DNA of 16,989 nt, from the NCBI GenBank assembly GCA_021847625.1, contig JAJZQK010000016.1, positions 1-16,989 of the forward strand. Reading direction: 5' to 3'. Positions 6,713 through 13,687 of the stretch are shown piece after piece. This DNA comes from Chloroflexota bacterium. GTDB taxonomy: Bacteria; Chloroflexota; FW602-bin22; JAMCYS01. Both the position numbers and the translations under genes were made by a program. Numbering within the stretch: the first letter of the stretch is position 1; each line of letters starts with the position of its first letter. The notes under the pieces are model-generated. The model had not been told where the DNA came from. It ran no database searches and saw only the letters and a list, made by a program, of their open reading frames with translations.

Positions 6713-8166
6713 ACCTGTCCGCTCTCACCATCCACGAGGCCGACCGTCTGCTTAGGCAGGGCCAGACGACCTCCGTCGAACTGACCCGCGCGGTGCTCGA
6801 CCGTATCGCCGCCGTCGAACCGAAGGTCAAGGCCTACATCACGGTCACGGCGGAATCGGCACTTGAAGAGGCGAAGGCGGCCGACGCGCGCAGACAGCGC
6901 GGGGAATCGCGCGGCCCGCTCGACGGGATACCGCTGGCCATCAAGGATGTGCTCTGCACGCAGGGCGTGAAGACGACGTGCGGCTCGCAGATCCTGAACA
7001 ACTTCGTCCCCCCTTACGACGCCACGGCGATACGCAGGCTCCGCGAGGCGGGCTTCGTGCTGGTCGGCAAAGCCAACATGGACGAGTTCGCCATGGGCTC
7101 GTCGTGCGAGAACTCGGCCTTCTATCCCACGCACAACCCTTGGGACCTCTCGCGGGTCCCGGGCGGCAGCAGCGGCGGCTCGGGCGCGGCCGTCGCCGCC
7201 GACGAGGCGCTCGGCGCCCTGGGCACCGACACCGGGGGGTCCATCCGCCTGCCGGCATCATTCTGCGGCGTGGTCGGCCTCAAGCCCACCTACGGGCGTG
7301 TGTCCCGCTACGGACTGGTGGCCTTCGCCTCGTCCCTGGACGTCGTCGGGCCGGTCGCGAAGGACGTCACCGACGCGGCCATCCTCCTGCAGGCGATTGC
7401 CGGTCCCGACGAGCGCGACGCCACCACGCCGCGCGTCCCCGTGCCCAACTACCTGGCCTCGCTGCGCGGCGGGTTGCAGGGGCTGCGCATCGGCATCCCA
7501 AGCGAATACTTCGCCGAGGGCATCCAGCCGGGCGTTGAGGCGGCCGTGCGGGCGGCGATCGACCGTCTGCAAGAAATGGGCGCCGTGGTCGACGAGGTCT
7601 CCTTGCCCCACACGCACTACGCCGTCGCCGCCTACTACATCATCGCCCCCGCGGAGGCCAGCGCGAACCTCGCCCGCTACGACGGCGTGAAGTACGGCTT
7701 CCTGGCCCCGGCCGAGGACATGTGGTCGACGATGGAGCGCACGCGCGGGGAGGGCTTCGGCCCCGAGGTTAAGCGGCGGATTATGCTCGGCACCTATACT
7801 CTCTCCGCCGGTTACTACGAGGCCTATTACCTCAAGGCACAAAAAGTGCGAACGCTGATCAAGAGGGACTTTGACGCGGCCTTCTCCCGCTTCGACGTGC
7901 TCGCCGCGCCCACGGCGCCGTCCACGGCCTTCAAGCTCGGGGAGAAGGTGGACGATCCGGTTGCCATGTACCTGTCGGACGTGTTCACGGTCACGGCGAA
8001 CGCCGCAGGCATTCCCGGCATCGTCGTCCCCTGCGGCTTCGACCAAGGGTTGCCCGTCGGGCTGCAGTTCCTCGGCAAACCCTTTGACGAGGCGACTCTG
8101 TTTCGGGCAGCCTACGCCTACGAACAGGCCACGGAGTGGCACAAGCAGAAGCCACCGCTGAAATAG
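6709..8166 (+). CDS. gatA: Glu-tRNA(Gln)/Asp-tRNA(Asn) amidotransferase subunit A
   Basis: This 485-residue amidase-signature enzyme hydrolyses glutamine and sends ammonia to GatB. The Ser-cisSer-Lys triad is intact: K79 in GIPLAIKD, S154 in [11 protein letters not shown] and S178 in [10 protein letters not shown], the same numbering as I recall for Staphylococcus aureus GatA. The substrate-loop segment [20 protein letters not shown] is typical. The GTG start at 6709 overlaps the gatC stop. The next gene starts 12 nt after the stop, so transcription continues, but gatB is displaced by two inserted genes (a regulator and an aminotransferase), whereas gatCAB is contiguous in many bacteria. Confidence 0.96.
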   Translation: MNLSALTIHEADRLLRQGQTTSVELTRAVLDRIAAVEPKVKAYITVTAESALEEAKAADARRQRGESRGPLDGIPLAIKDVLCTQGVKTTCGSQILNNFVPPYDATAIRRLREAGFVLVGKANMDEFAMGSSCENSAFYPTHNPWDLSRVPGGSSGGSGAAVAADEALGALGTDTGGSIRLPASFCGVVGLKPTYGRVSRYGLVAFASSLDVVGPVAKDVTDAAILLQAIAGPDERDATTPRVPVPNYLASLRGGLQGLRIGIPSEYFAEGIQPGVEAAVRAAIDRLQEMGAVVDEVSLPHTHYAVAAYYIIAPAEASANLARYDGVKYGFLAPAEDMWSTMERTRGEGFGPEVKRRIMLGTYTLSAGYYEAYYLKAQKVRTLIKRDFDAAFSRFDVLAAPTAPSTAFKLGEKVDDPVAMYLSDVFTVTANAAGIPGIVVPCGFDQGLPVGLQFLGKPFDEATLFRAAYAYEQATEWHKQKPPLK

Positions 8167-8178
8167 TAGAGGTTAACG

Positions 8179-8673
8179 ATGGCAAGCAACAAGGAGCTGG
8201 AGATCCTCCACGTGCTGGAGGATAACCCCTGCGTCGCCCAGGAGCAACTGGCGACGATGGTCGGGCTGCCGGTAGAGGAGGTCGGACGCATCGTCGGCGA
8301 CCTGTGCGCCCGCGGCGTCATCATCCGCTACCGGGGCGTCATCAACTGGGAGAAGGCGGGCGAACTGCTCGTCTCGGCCCTCATCGAGGTGCGCGTCGCC
8401 CCCCAACGCGAGGTGGGCTTTGACGCCATCGCTCAACGCATCGCCCGCTTCCCCGAGGTCCGCTCGCTGTACCTCGTCTCGGGCACGTTCGACCTGGCCG
8501 TGAACGTCGTGGGACGGACGATGCAGGACGTTGCCAGCTTCGTTTCCAGCAAGATCGCCCCCCTGGACGGCGTGCAGGGGACGGTCACCCATTTCCTTCT
8601 CAAGACATACAAGGAGGATGGTGTCCTGGTGGAAGGCGACCAACAGCCTTCGCGCCTGCCCATCTCCCCCTGA
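8179..8673 (+). CDS. Lrp/AsnC-family transcriptional regulator (AlaR-like)
   Basis: This 164-residue DNA-binding protein has an N-terminal winged helix-turn-helix (about 5-55, EILHVLEDNP through EEVGRIVGDLCARGVIIRYRG) and a C-terminal RAM ligand-binding domain (about 65-150) with EVRSLYLVSGTFDLAVNVVG. Lrp/AsnC proteins form octamers or dimers whose DNA binding responds to amino acids. It starts 12 nt after gatA behind AGAGG (8168-8172) and ends 18 nt before an aminotransferase. The same regulator-aminotransferase pairing is known in Bacillus (YugG/YugH, named AlaR/AlaT), which suggests it controls the aminotransferase gene and perhaps the whole operon. Its effector could be alanine, aspartate or asparagine; the sequence does not say. 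Confidence 0.88.
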   Translation: MASNKELEILHVLEDNPCVAQEQLATMVGLPVEEVGRIVGDLCARGVIIRYRGVINWEKAGELLVSALIEVRVAPQREVGFDAIAQRIARFPEVRSLYLVSGTFDLAVNVVGRTMQDVASFVSSKIAPLDGVQGTVTHFLLKTYKEDGVLVEGDQQPSRLPISP

Positions 8674-8691
8674 GGATAAACGGAGGCCCCA

Positions 8692-9888
8692 ATGGTCATC
8701 AACCGTCGGCAGCGAGCCGATCTGGTCGCCGAGCGGGTTCAGCACATCCCTCCTTCAGGCATTCGCAAGTTCTTCGACTTGCTGGGCACGATGGAAGGGG
8801 TCATTTCCTTGGGCGTTGGCGAGCCGGACTTCACGACGCCCTGGCATATCCGCGAGGCGGCGATCCACTCGATTGAACAAGGCTACACGATGTATACCTC
8901 CAACTACGGGATTCTCGAGCTCCGCGAGGAGCTGGCCCGCCACCTGGCCCGGACGTACGAGGTCGTCTACGACCCGCGCCGGGAGCTCTTGATCACGGTG
9001 GGCGTGTCGGAGGCGCTCGATCTGGCCTTGCGAGCGATCCTCAACCCGGGCGAGGAGGTGATCATCCCCGATCCCGGCTACGTCTCCTACATGCCGTGCA
9101 CGGTATTGGCCGGCGGCAAGGTGGTGTCGGTGCCGACGAGGGTCGAGGACGACTTCAAGGTGAGCGCGGCGGCCATCGAGGCCCGCGTCACCCCGGCCAC
9201 CAAGGCCATCCTCCTCGGCTATCCCAACAACCCCACGGGGGCGGTGCTCACGCACGACGAGCTGGCCGCGATCGCCGAGGTCGCCAAGCGCAACGACCTC
9301 CTCGTGATCTCCGACGAGATCTACGATAGGCTGGTCTACGACGGGGATCACACCTGCTTCTCCTCGCTGCCGGGCATGCACGACCGCACGATACTGCTGG
9401 GCGGATTCTCGAAGTCCTACGCCATGACCGGCTGGCGGATCGGCTACGCCGCCGCGCCGGCGGATATCCTCGAGGCGATGCTGAAGATCCACCAGTACGG
9501 GGCCCTCTGCGCGCCGATCATGAGCCAGAAGGCGGCGATCCAGGCGCTGAAGGCCGGGGAAGGGGACGTGCAGGAGATGGTGGCGGACTACAATCGCCGC
9601 CGCCGGGTGATGGTCAAGGGTCTCAACGACATCGGCCTCAGCTGCTTCGAGCCGAAGGGGGCCTTCTACGCGTTCCCCTCCGTGGCCAGCACGGGCCTCA
9701 GCTCGGAATCGTTCGCCGAGCGCCTGCTGTATGAAGAGAAGGTGGCCGTCGTGCCCGGGTCGGCCTTCGGCGAGGCAGGGGAAGGATACGTGCGCTGCTG
9801 CTACGCCACCTCCCTGGAGCACATCAACGAGGCCCTCAAGCGCATAGACTCGTTCGTTCGCAGATACGCCAAGAGCAGGAGCAAATGA
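8692..9888 (+). CDS. Class I/II PLP-dependent aminotransferase (AlaT/AspAT-like)
   Basis: This 398-residue fold-type I enzyme moves an amino group between an amino acid and 2-oxoglutarate or pyruvate. Key residues visible are PNNPTG (N180), SDEIYDRL (D208, Y211), the PLP lysine K241 in [16 protein letters not shown], and the arginine R249 in the same motif. The N-terminal [14 protein letters not shown] and [15 protein letters not shown] match the subfamily that includes Bacillus YugH/AlaT and many enzymes annotated as aspartate aminotransferase. The ATG has GGAGG at 8682-8686. The stop overlaps the gatB start (ATGA). It may supply aspartate/asparagine or alanine precursors; substrate preference cannot be read from sequence. 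Confidence 0.92.
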   Translation: MVINRRQRADLVAERVQHIPPSGIRKFFDLLGTMEGVISLGVGEPDFTTPWHIREAAIHSIEQGYTMYTSNYGILELREELARHLARTYEVVYDPRRELLITVGVSEALDLALRAILNPGEEVIIPDPGYVSYMPCTVLAGGKVVSVPTRVEDDFKVSAAAIEARVTPATKAILLGYPNNPTGAVLTHDELAAIAEVAKRNDLLVISDEIYDRLVYDGDHTCFSSLPGMHDRTILLGGFSKSYAMTGWRIGYAAAPADILEAMLKIHQYGALCAPIMSQKAAIQALKAGEGDVQEMVADYNRRRRVMVKGLNDIGLSCFEPKGAFYAFPSVASTGLSSESFAERLLYEEKVAVVPGSAFGEAGEGYVRCCYATSLEHINEALKRIDSFVRRYAKSRSK

Positions 9889-11345
9889 CGGATAACCTAA
9901 GCAAGTACGAGATTGTCATCGGCCTGGAGGTGCACGCGCAGCTGCTGACGGAGAGCAAGATGTTCTGCCCTTGCTCTGCCCACTACGCCGCCGCGCCGGC
10001 CAACACGTACGTCTGCCCGATCTGCCTGGGCATGCCGGGCGCGCTGCCCGTCATCAACCAGAAGGCGGTCGAGTACACGATCATGACGGGCCTCGCTCTC
10101 AACTGCGAGATACCGACCTTCACCAAGTTCGACCGCAAGAACTACCACTATCCGGACCTGATGAAGGGCTACCAGATCTCGCAGTACGACCACCCTCTCT
10201 GCAAGAACGGCAGTCTGGAGGTCGAGGTAGAAGGCGACCTCAGGCGGGTAGGCATCACACGCGTGCACCTCGAGGAAGACACGGCCAGGCTCCTGCACGT
10301 AACCGAGGCCGCCGACGGCGCCCACAGCCTCGTCGACGTCAACCGCTCCGGCGTACCGCTGATGGAGATAGTGAGCGAGCCGGACATCCGCTCGCCCGAG
10401 GAGGCGCGCCTCTACCTGGTGAAGCTGCGCCAGATCCTGCGCTACCTGGGCATCAGCACCGGCAACATGGAGGAAGGCTCCTTCCGCTGCGACGCGAACA
10501 TCTCGCTCCGGCCGTGGGGCACCACCGCTTTCGGCGGGAAGGTCGAGATCAAGAACATGAACTCCTTCCGCTCGGTCTTCCGGGCGCTCGAATTCGAGGC
10601 CCAGCGCCAGGCCGACGTGCTCGCCGCCGGGGGCAAGATCGACCAGGAGACCCGCGGCTGGGTCGACGCCCGCGGCGTCACCGTCAGCCAGCGCAGCAAG
10701 GAGTACGCGCACGATTACCGCTATTTCCCCGAGCCAGACCTGCCGCCGCTGGAAATAACTCGCGACAAAGTCGAAGAGTTGCGCCGGCAACTGCCCGAGC
10801 TGCCCGACGCGAAGGAGGAGCGTTTCCAGAGCGAGTTCGGTCTGCCCGCCTACGACGCGGGGCTGCTGACGGCGAGCCGCGAGACGGCGGAGTACTACGA
10901 ACGCGCCGTCGCCCTCCATCCGAACCCCAAGGTGGTCAGCAACTGGCTCTTGGGCGAGCTCTTCCGGCTGCTCAACGCCGCCAACGCGGAGATAGAGCAG
11001 AGCAAGGTGACGCCGGAGCACCTGGCAGGACTGCTGCAACTGATCGACCGCGGCGAAGTGAGCCAGCAGGCGGCCAAGACCGTGCTGGCCGAGGTCTTCG
11101 CTACCGGCAAGAACCCCGCCGAGGTGGTGGCGGAGAAGGGCCTCGGGCAGGTCAGCGACGCGCAGGCGCTGGCGGGCATCATCGACGAGGTCATCGCCGC
11201 CAATCCCCAGAGCGCGGCGGACTACAAGTCCGGCAAGAAGCAGGCGCTGGGACACCTGGTCGGCCAGGTGATGCGGGCCACCAAGGGCAGCGCCAACCCC
11301 GGGCTGGTCAACAAGATCCTCGCCGAGAAGCTGAGCGGCGACTAA
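9885..11345 (+). CDS. gatB: Glu-tRNA(Gln)/Asp-tRNA(Asn) amidotransferase subunit B
   Basis: This 486-residue subunit binds the misacylated tRNA, activates its side chain with ATP and transfers ammonia from GatA. The N-terminal catalytic cradle begins [13 protein letters not shown]. The zinc site is CPC (C28, C30) with CPIC (C44, C47), and [11 protein letters not shown] and the [20 protein letters not shown] region are conserved. The C-terminal tail domain (about 330-486, helical plus YqeY-like) contains [13 protein letters not shown] and ends [13 protein letters not shown]. Length is normal. Its ATG overlaps the aminotransferase stop by four bases, so its translation is coupled to that gene instead of to gatA. 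It is the last gene of the operon. Confidence 0.96.
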   Translation: MTDNLSKYEIVIGLEVHAQLLTESKMFCPCSAHYAAAPANTYVCPICLGMPGALPVINQKAVEYTIMTGLALNCEIPTFTKFDRKNYHYPDLMKGYQISQYDHPLCKNGSLEVEVEGDLRRVGITRVHLEEDTARLLHVTEAADGAHSLVDVNRSGVPLMEIVSEPDIRSPEEARLYLVKLRQILRYLGISTGNMEEGSFRCDANISLRPWGTTAFGGKVEIKNMNSFRSVFRALEFEAQRQADVLAAGGKIDQETRGWVDARGVTVSQRSKEYAHDYRYFPEPDLPPLEITRDKVEELRRQLPELPDAKEERFQSEFGLPAYDAGLLTASRETAEYYERAVALHPNPKVVSNWLLGELFRLLNAANAEIEQSKVTPEHLAGLLQLIDRGEVSQQAAKTVLAEVFATGKNPAEVVAEKGLGQVSDAQALAGIIDEVIAANPQSAADYKSGKKQALGHLVGQVMRATKGSANPGLVNKILAEKLSGD

Positions 11346-11356
11346 ATAGTCAGGCG

Positions 11357-11444
11357 TAGTCGTTGCTGCCCGGATGCTCGCTGCCGGGAGGGCCAATGGA
11401 GCCTCTGCCGGCATCCCTGTCATCCCCGCGCAAGCGGGGATCCA
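11357..11444 (+). repeat. Extended 88-bp repeat copy 2 (locus C, left part)
   Basis: It is homologous to the reverse complement of 4877-4964 (about 84% identical by eye), starting 12 nt after the gatB stop codon. It ends with the palindromic unit GTCATCCCCGCG-CAA-GCGGGGATCCA (11419-11444). The hairpin so close to gatB may also act in 3'-end formation. Confidence 0.75.
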
Positions 11445-11453
11445 ACGTTATCT

Positions 11454-11476
11454 GTAGGGGCGAACGGCGTTCGCCC
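11454..11476. repeat. GTAGGG-type palindromic repeat, locus C
   Basis: GGGCGAAC (11458-11465) pairs with GTTCGCCC (11469-11476) over a GGC loop, led by GTAG. It lies between the two halves of the other repeat family, as if nested in it. Confidence 0.6.
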
Positions 11477-11487
11477 TCCGGCCACGC

Positions 11488-11542
11488 ACTGGATGGATTC
11501 CCGCTTGCGCGGGAATGACGAAACCGGCCGGCCACCGGCGTT
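11488..11542 (-). repeat. Dispersed palindromic repeat, locus C (right part)
   Basis: The reverse strand reads AACGCCGGTGGCCG..., then GTCATTCCCGCG-CAA-GCGGGAATCCA and TCCAGT, matching locus B (4682-4737) and locus A (410-465) with one gap. With 11419-11444 it forms an inverted pair around the GTAGGG hairpin. Confidence 0.75.
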
Positions 11543-11570
11543 GGCTGAAAACGACCTCTCGACGGTACGC

Positions 11571-11625
11571 CTGCTACCGTGGGGGCCAGTCCCCTTGGGG
11601 CCGGTCCACCCCCACGTATCTAGCA
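11571..11625. terminator. Long imperfect hairpin between convergent genes
   Basis: CTGCTA (11571-11576) pairs with TAGCAG (11620-11625) and CGTGGGGG (11578-11585) with CCCCCACG (11609-11616), with further partial pairing inside. It lies between the 3' ends of gatB and the minus-strand gene ending at 11666, a position suited to a bidirectional terminator, though U-tracts are missing. Confidence 0.35.
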
Positions 11626-11665
11626 GGAGCGGACATCTTCAGGGAGATCCAACCTGACCCCAACG

Positions 11666-12358
11666 TCACACCACGCTCTTCTTGTATCGTTCGTTGTAGA
11701 GGGCCGGGTCGTAGGCCGCCCGCCGATTGGGGCACCCCACCCGGGGACAGAGCATACAGCTCTCGAAGTCCCAAGTCTTGCTGAAGCGAATCCCCGAAAC
11801 CGTCTTGCTGGGTATCATCAGCTGGCTCGAGGTCAACCGCACCCCCACGCTCTTCTCGGTATCGCCCAGCAGCTGGAACAGCTGCGTCTGCTGCTCGATG
11901 GGCCAGTCGGCCAGCGAGCCCGGGGCCATGCGCGAGGTCTCCCCGGGGTGGTAGGTCTCGTCCAGGTGGGCAAACATCGCCTCGCGCACTTGCCGCAGGG
12001 CCATCTCGCGGATCGCCTCGGACCAGTACTGCTGGAGGAGGTCGGTCAGGCCCTTCGCCCAGGCCTCCAGCTCGGTACCGCACGTCGCCAGGAACGGGAA
12101 CACGCGGTGGGACTGTCCCAGATTCACCGCCAGCACGCGGCTGGTGAACCGGACACCGTCGATGACCACGTAATCGTCTCCCCGCTCATCTATGTAGGCC
12201 ATGCCATACAACGCCTTGGGACGACCGATCGTCTCCGCCTCGCGGACCAGGCCCTGGAGCTCCTCGGCCTGCGGCGAATCCTCGCGAACGTGCAGCTGCC
12301 GCAGCAAGCCCTCCATCGACAGACTGAGAGGCATGCCGTCGATCACTTCTATGTCCAT
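11666..12358 (-). CDS. Stand-alone MetH-type B12 methionine synthase activation-domain protein
   Basis: This 230-residue cytoplasmic protein matches the reactivation (SAM-binding) domain of cobalamin-dependent methionine synthase, without the catalytic modules. R143-x-x-P-G-S at 143-148 corresponds to the RxxPGY motif of Escherichia coli MetH, with serine in place of tyrosine. It is followed by DWPIEQQTQLFQLLGD and the family-typical GVRLTSSQLMIPSKTVSGI (152-180 region). Residues 201-209 add C-x2-C-x4-C (C201, C204, C209) followed by PNRR, a likely metal or iron-sulfur site absent from E. coli MetH. It probably reductively reactivates cob(II)alamin in a partner enzyme encoded elsewhere. AGGAGCT lies just before the ATG, and a good promoter is found at 12390-12419. 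It is convergent with gatB and monocistronic in the window. Confidence 0.78.
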   Translation of the reverse strand: MDIEVIDGMPLSLSMEGLLRQLHVREDSPQAEELQGLVREAETIGRPKALYGMAYIDERGDDYVVIDGVRFTSRVLAVNLGQSHRVFPFLATCGTELEAWAKGLTDLLQQYWSEAIREMALRQVREAMFAHLDETYHPGETSRMAPGSLADWPIEQQTQLFQLLGDTEKSVGVRLTSSQLMIPSKTVSGIRFSKTWDFESCMLCPRVGCPNRRAAYDPALYNERYKKSVV

Positions 12359-12389
12359 CTACCAGCTCCTAGAACCCGTGAATGACTCG

Positions 12390-12419
12390 ATTATACAGAG
12401 GCAAGGCGCATACTGTCGA
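12390..12419 (-). promoter_or_regulatory. Sigma70-like promoter for the MetH-activation gene
   Basis: On the minus strand TCGACA (12419-12414), an 18-bp spacer and a perfect TATAAT (12395-12390) precede the ATG at 12358 by 31 nt. The ribosome site AGGAG falls between. Confidence 0.65.
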
Positions 12420-12471
12420 GCTGCCCGGCGGCGGGCTCCACGTTCCCCGCTCGAGGCATCCCGGGACGGGC

Positions 12472-12500
12472 TTTCCAAACTTGCGCGGAGGATATATCAT
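12472..12500 (+). promoter_or_regulatory. Weak candidate promoter for the NfeD-like gene
   Basis: TTTCCA (12472-12477), a 17-bp spacer and TATCAT (12495-12500) give a four-of-six and five-of-six match. A leader of about 155 nt would follow. Nothing else is recognisable in the 12420-12661 gap. Confidence 0.3.
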
Positions 12501-12661
12501 GGGATAGGACGCTATTGCGGGCGCCGAGACGGCCACGTGCCTACCGGCCCGGCAGGTCGGGAACGAAATTTGCTCTGAAGACGGTAGAACGCCTGCGACG
12601 ACGACGTCCGGCGTTGGGCCGAACGACGGCGCGCGTTGTCAGCCGCCGGGTAGCGGCATGG

Positions 12662-13297
12662 ATGGACGAAATGGACATACTTGGACTGTTCCTTGATCTG
12701 CTTAGAGATCCGACCATCGCCTACATCTTACTCATCCTGGGCCTGAGCCTGGGGCTCTTCGAGCTGGCTGGCCCCGGACACCTCGTGCCCGGGCTGGTAG
12801 GCGGCGCCCTGACGCTACTCTCCCTGTTTCTGTTCAGCACCCTGCCCGTGAACTTCCTCGGCGTGCTGATCGTGATTATCGGCTTCGCCCTTCTGGCAGG
12901 AGAGGTCCTGCAGCCAGGCTTCGGCGTCTTCGGCGTGAGCGGCCTGGCTGCTCTCGTCGTAGGCTCGCTCATCCTCGCCGGGCCCTGGGCAGCGGTGGCT
13001 GCCGTGTCCCCCCTCGCCGTCGGTATCCTTCTGCTGATCACCGCCGGCTACTTCCTGGTGGCAATCCGGGGTATCGTGAGGTCGCGGCGGCATTATGTCA
13101 CGACCGGCCGCGAGGGCCTCGTGCACGCCACCGGCCTGGCTCGCACCGACCTCAAACCGCAGGGCTACGTGCTGATCGAGGGCGAGCTGTGGCAGGCCAT
13201 CTCGCCGCTCGGGACAATCCGGGCCGGCGAGCACGTGCGCGTCCTCTCGATGGAGGGCTTCCGGCTGGTGGTTTTCTCCGTGGAAGACCTCGTCTAG
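12662..13297 (+). CDS. NfeD-family membrane protein, short form
   Basis: This 211-residue integral membrane protein opens with LRDPTIAYILLILGLSLGLF, then ELAGPGHLVPGLVGG, followed by three or four more hydrophobic helices. The pattern ...EVLQPGFGVFGVSGLAALVVG is diagnostic for NfeD. A C-terminal OB-fold-like beta domain (about 138-211) contains GREGLVHATGLARTDLKPQG and YVLIEGELWQA. The N-terminal serine-protease domain of long NfeD proteins is absent, as in the short subclass. Short NfeD proteins usually partner with SPFH/slipin proteins in membrane microdomains; no slipin gene is seen in this window. ATG 12662 is chosen because similar proteins begin just before the first helix; ATG 12671 is equally possible, and longer in-frame starts add a basic, unlikely extension. 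Confidence 0.78.
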   Translation: MDEMDILGLFLDLLRDPTIAYILLILGLSLGLFELAGPGHLVPGLVGGALTLLSLFLFSTLPVNFLGVLIVIIGFALLAGEVLQPGFGVFGVSGLAALVVGSLILAGPWAAVAAVSPLAVGILLLITAGYFLVAIRGIVRSRRHYVTTGREGLVHATGLARTDLKPQGYVLIEGELWQAISPLGTIRAGEHVRVLSMEGFRLVVFSVEDLV

Positions 13298-13377
13298 TTC
13301 CGGTCATCCACTATGGTCGTCGTATCCACGCCCGTAAGGATATCTATTACTTCTTCGGTCGCCAGGAGGCAATGGCC

Positions 13378-13527
13378 ATGCGGGCTACTTTGGGGGCAGA
13401 AGTCGACAGATTTGAGCACATCGTCGTGGTCGTCTCGCTCGACCACCAGGTCATCCTGATAACGCACCGAAACGGGGAAGCGCTCCAACGTCTTGAGCGA
13501 AAGTTCGATATGTGGTGGATGGAGTGA
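13378..13527 (+). CDS. Small orphan ORF, unknown function
   Basis: This 49-codon frame begins MRATLGAEVDRFEHIVVVVS and ends KFDMWWME. A full AGGAGG (13364-13369) sits 8 nt before ATG 13378, the best argument that it is translated. The frame stays open upstream to inside the NfeD gene and reads HYGRRIHARKDIYYFFGRQEA, so it could also be the tail of a longer, damaged gene. I recognise no family. An opposite-strand frame (13294-13551) is also open but has no ribosome site. Confidence 0.35.
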   Translation: MRATLGAEVDRFEHIVVVVSLDHQVILITHRNGEALQRLERKFDMWWME

Positions 13528-13687
13528 TCCTCCGTAGCGTAGGCCCATCATCGTGGCTAGCTAGATTGAGCCGTTGATCTAACAGGACAAGGCAACCCGG
13601 CGTCATACCTATGAACAAGATCCTTCGTTATCCCATAGAGCAAGCTGTTGCTTGGCTCTTCCACCGTACGCTGAAGCGAGGTCTGCT

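Noticed and set aside
9897..11423. Long antisense frame opposite gatB (and similar ones opposite asnS, gatA and DUF362)
   Set aside because: These arise from the strong third-position GC bias of the real genes; composition is Arg/Ala/Leu/Gly rich with no motifs, and the sense frames carry full family signatures.
13294..13551. Minus-strand 85-codon ORF opposite the small orphan gene
   Set aside because: No ribosome site before its ATGs, while the plus-strand frame has a perfect AGGAGG at good spacing; both remain uncertain.
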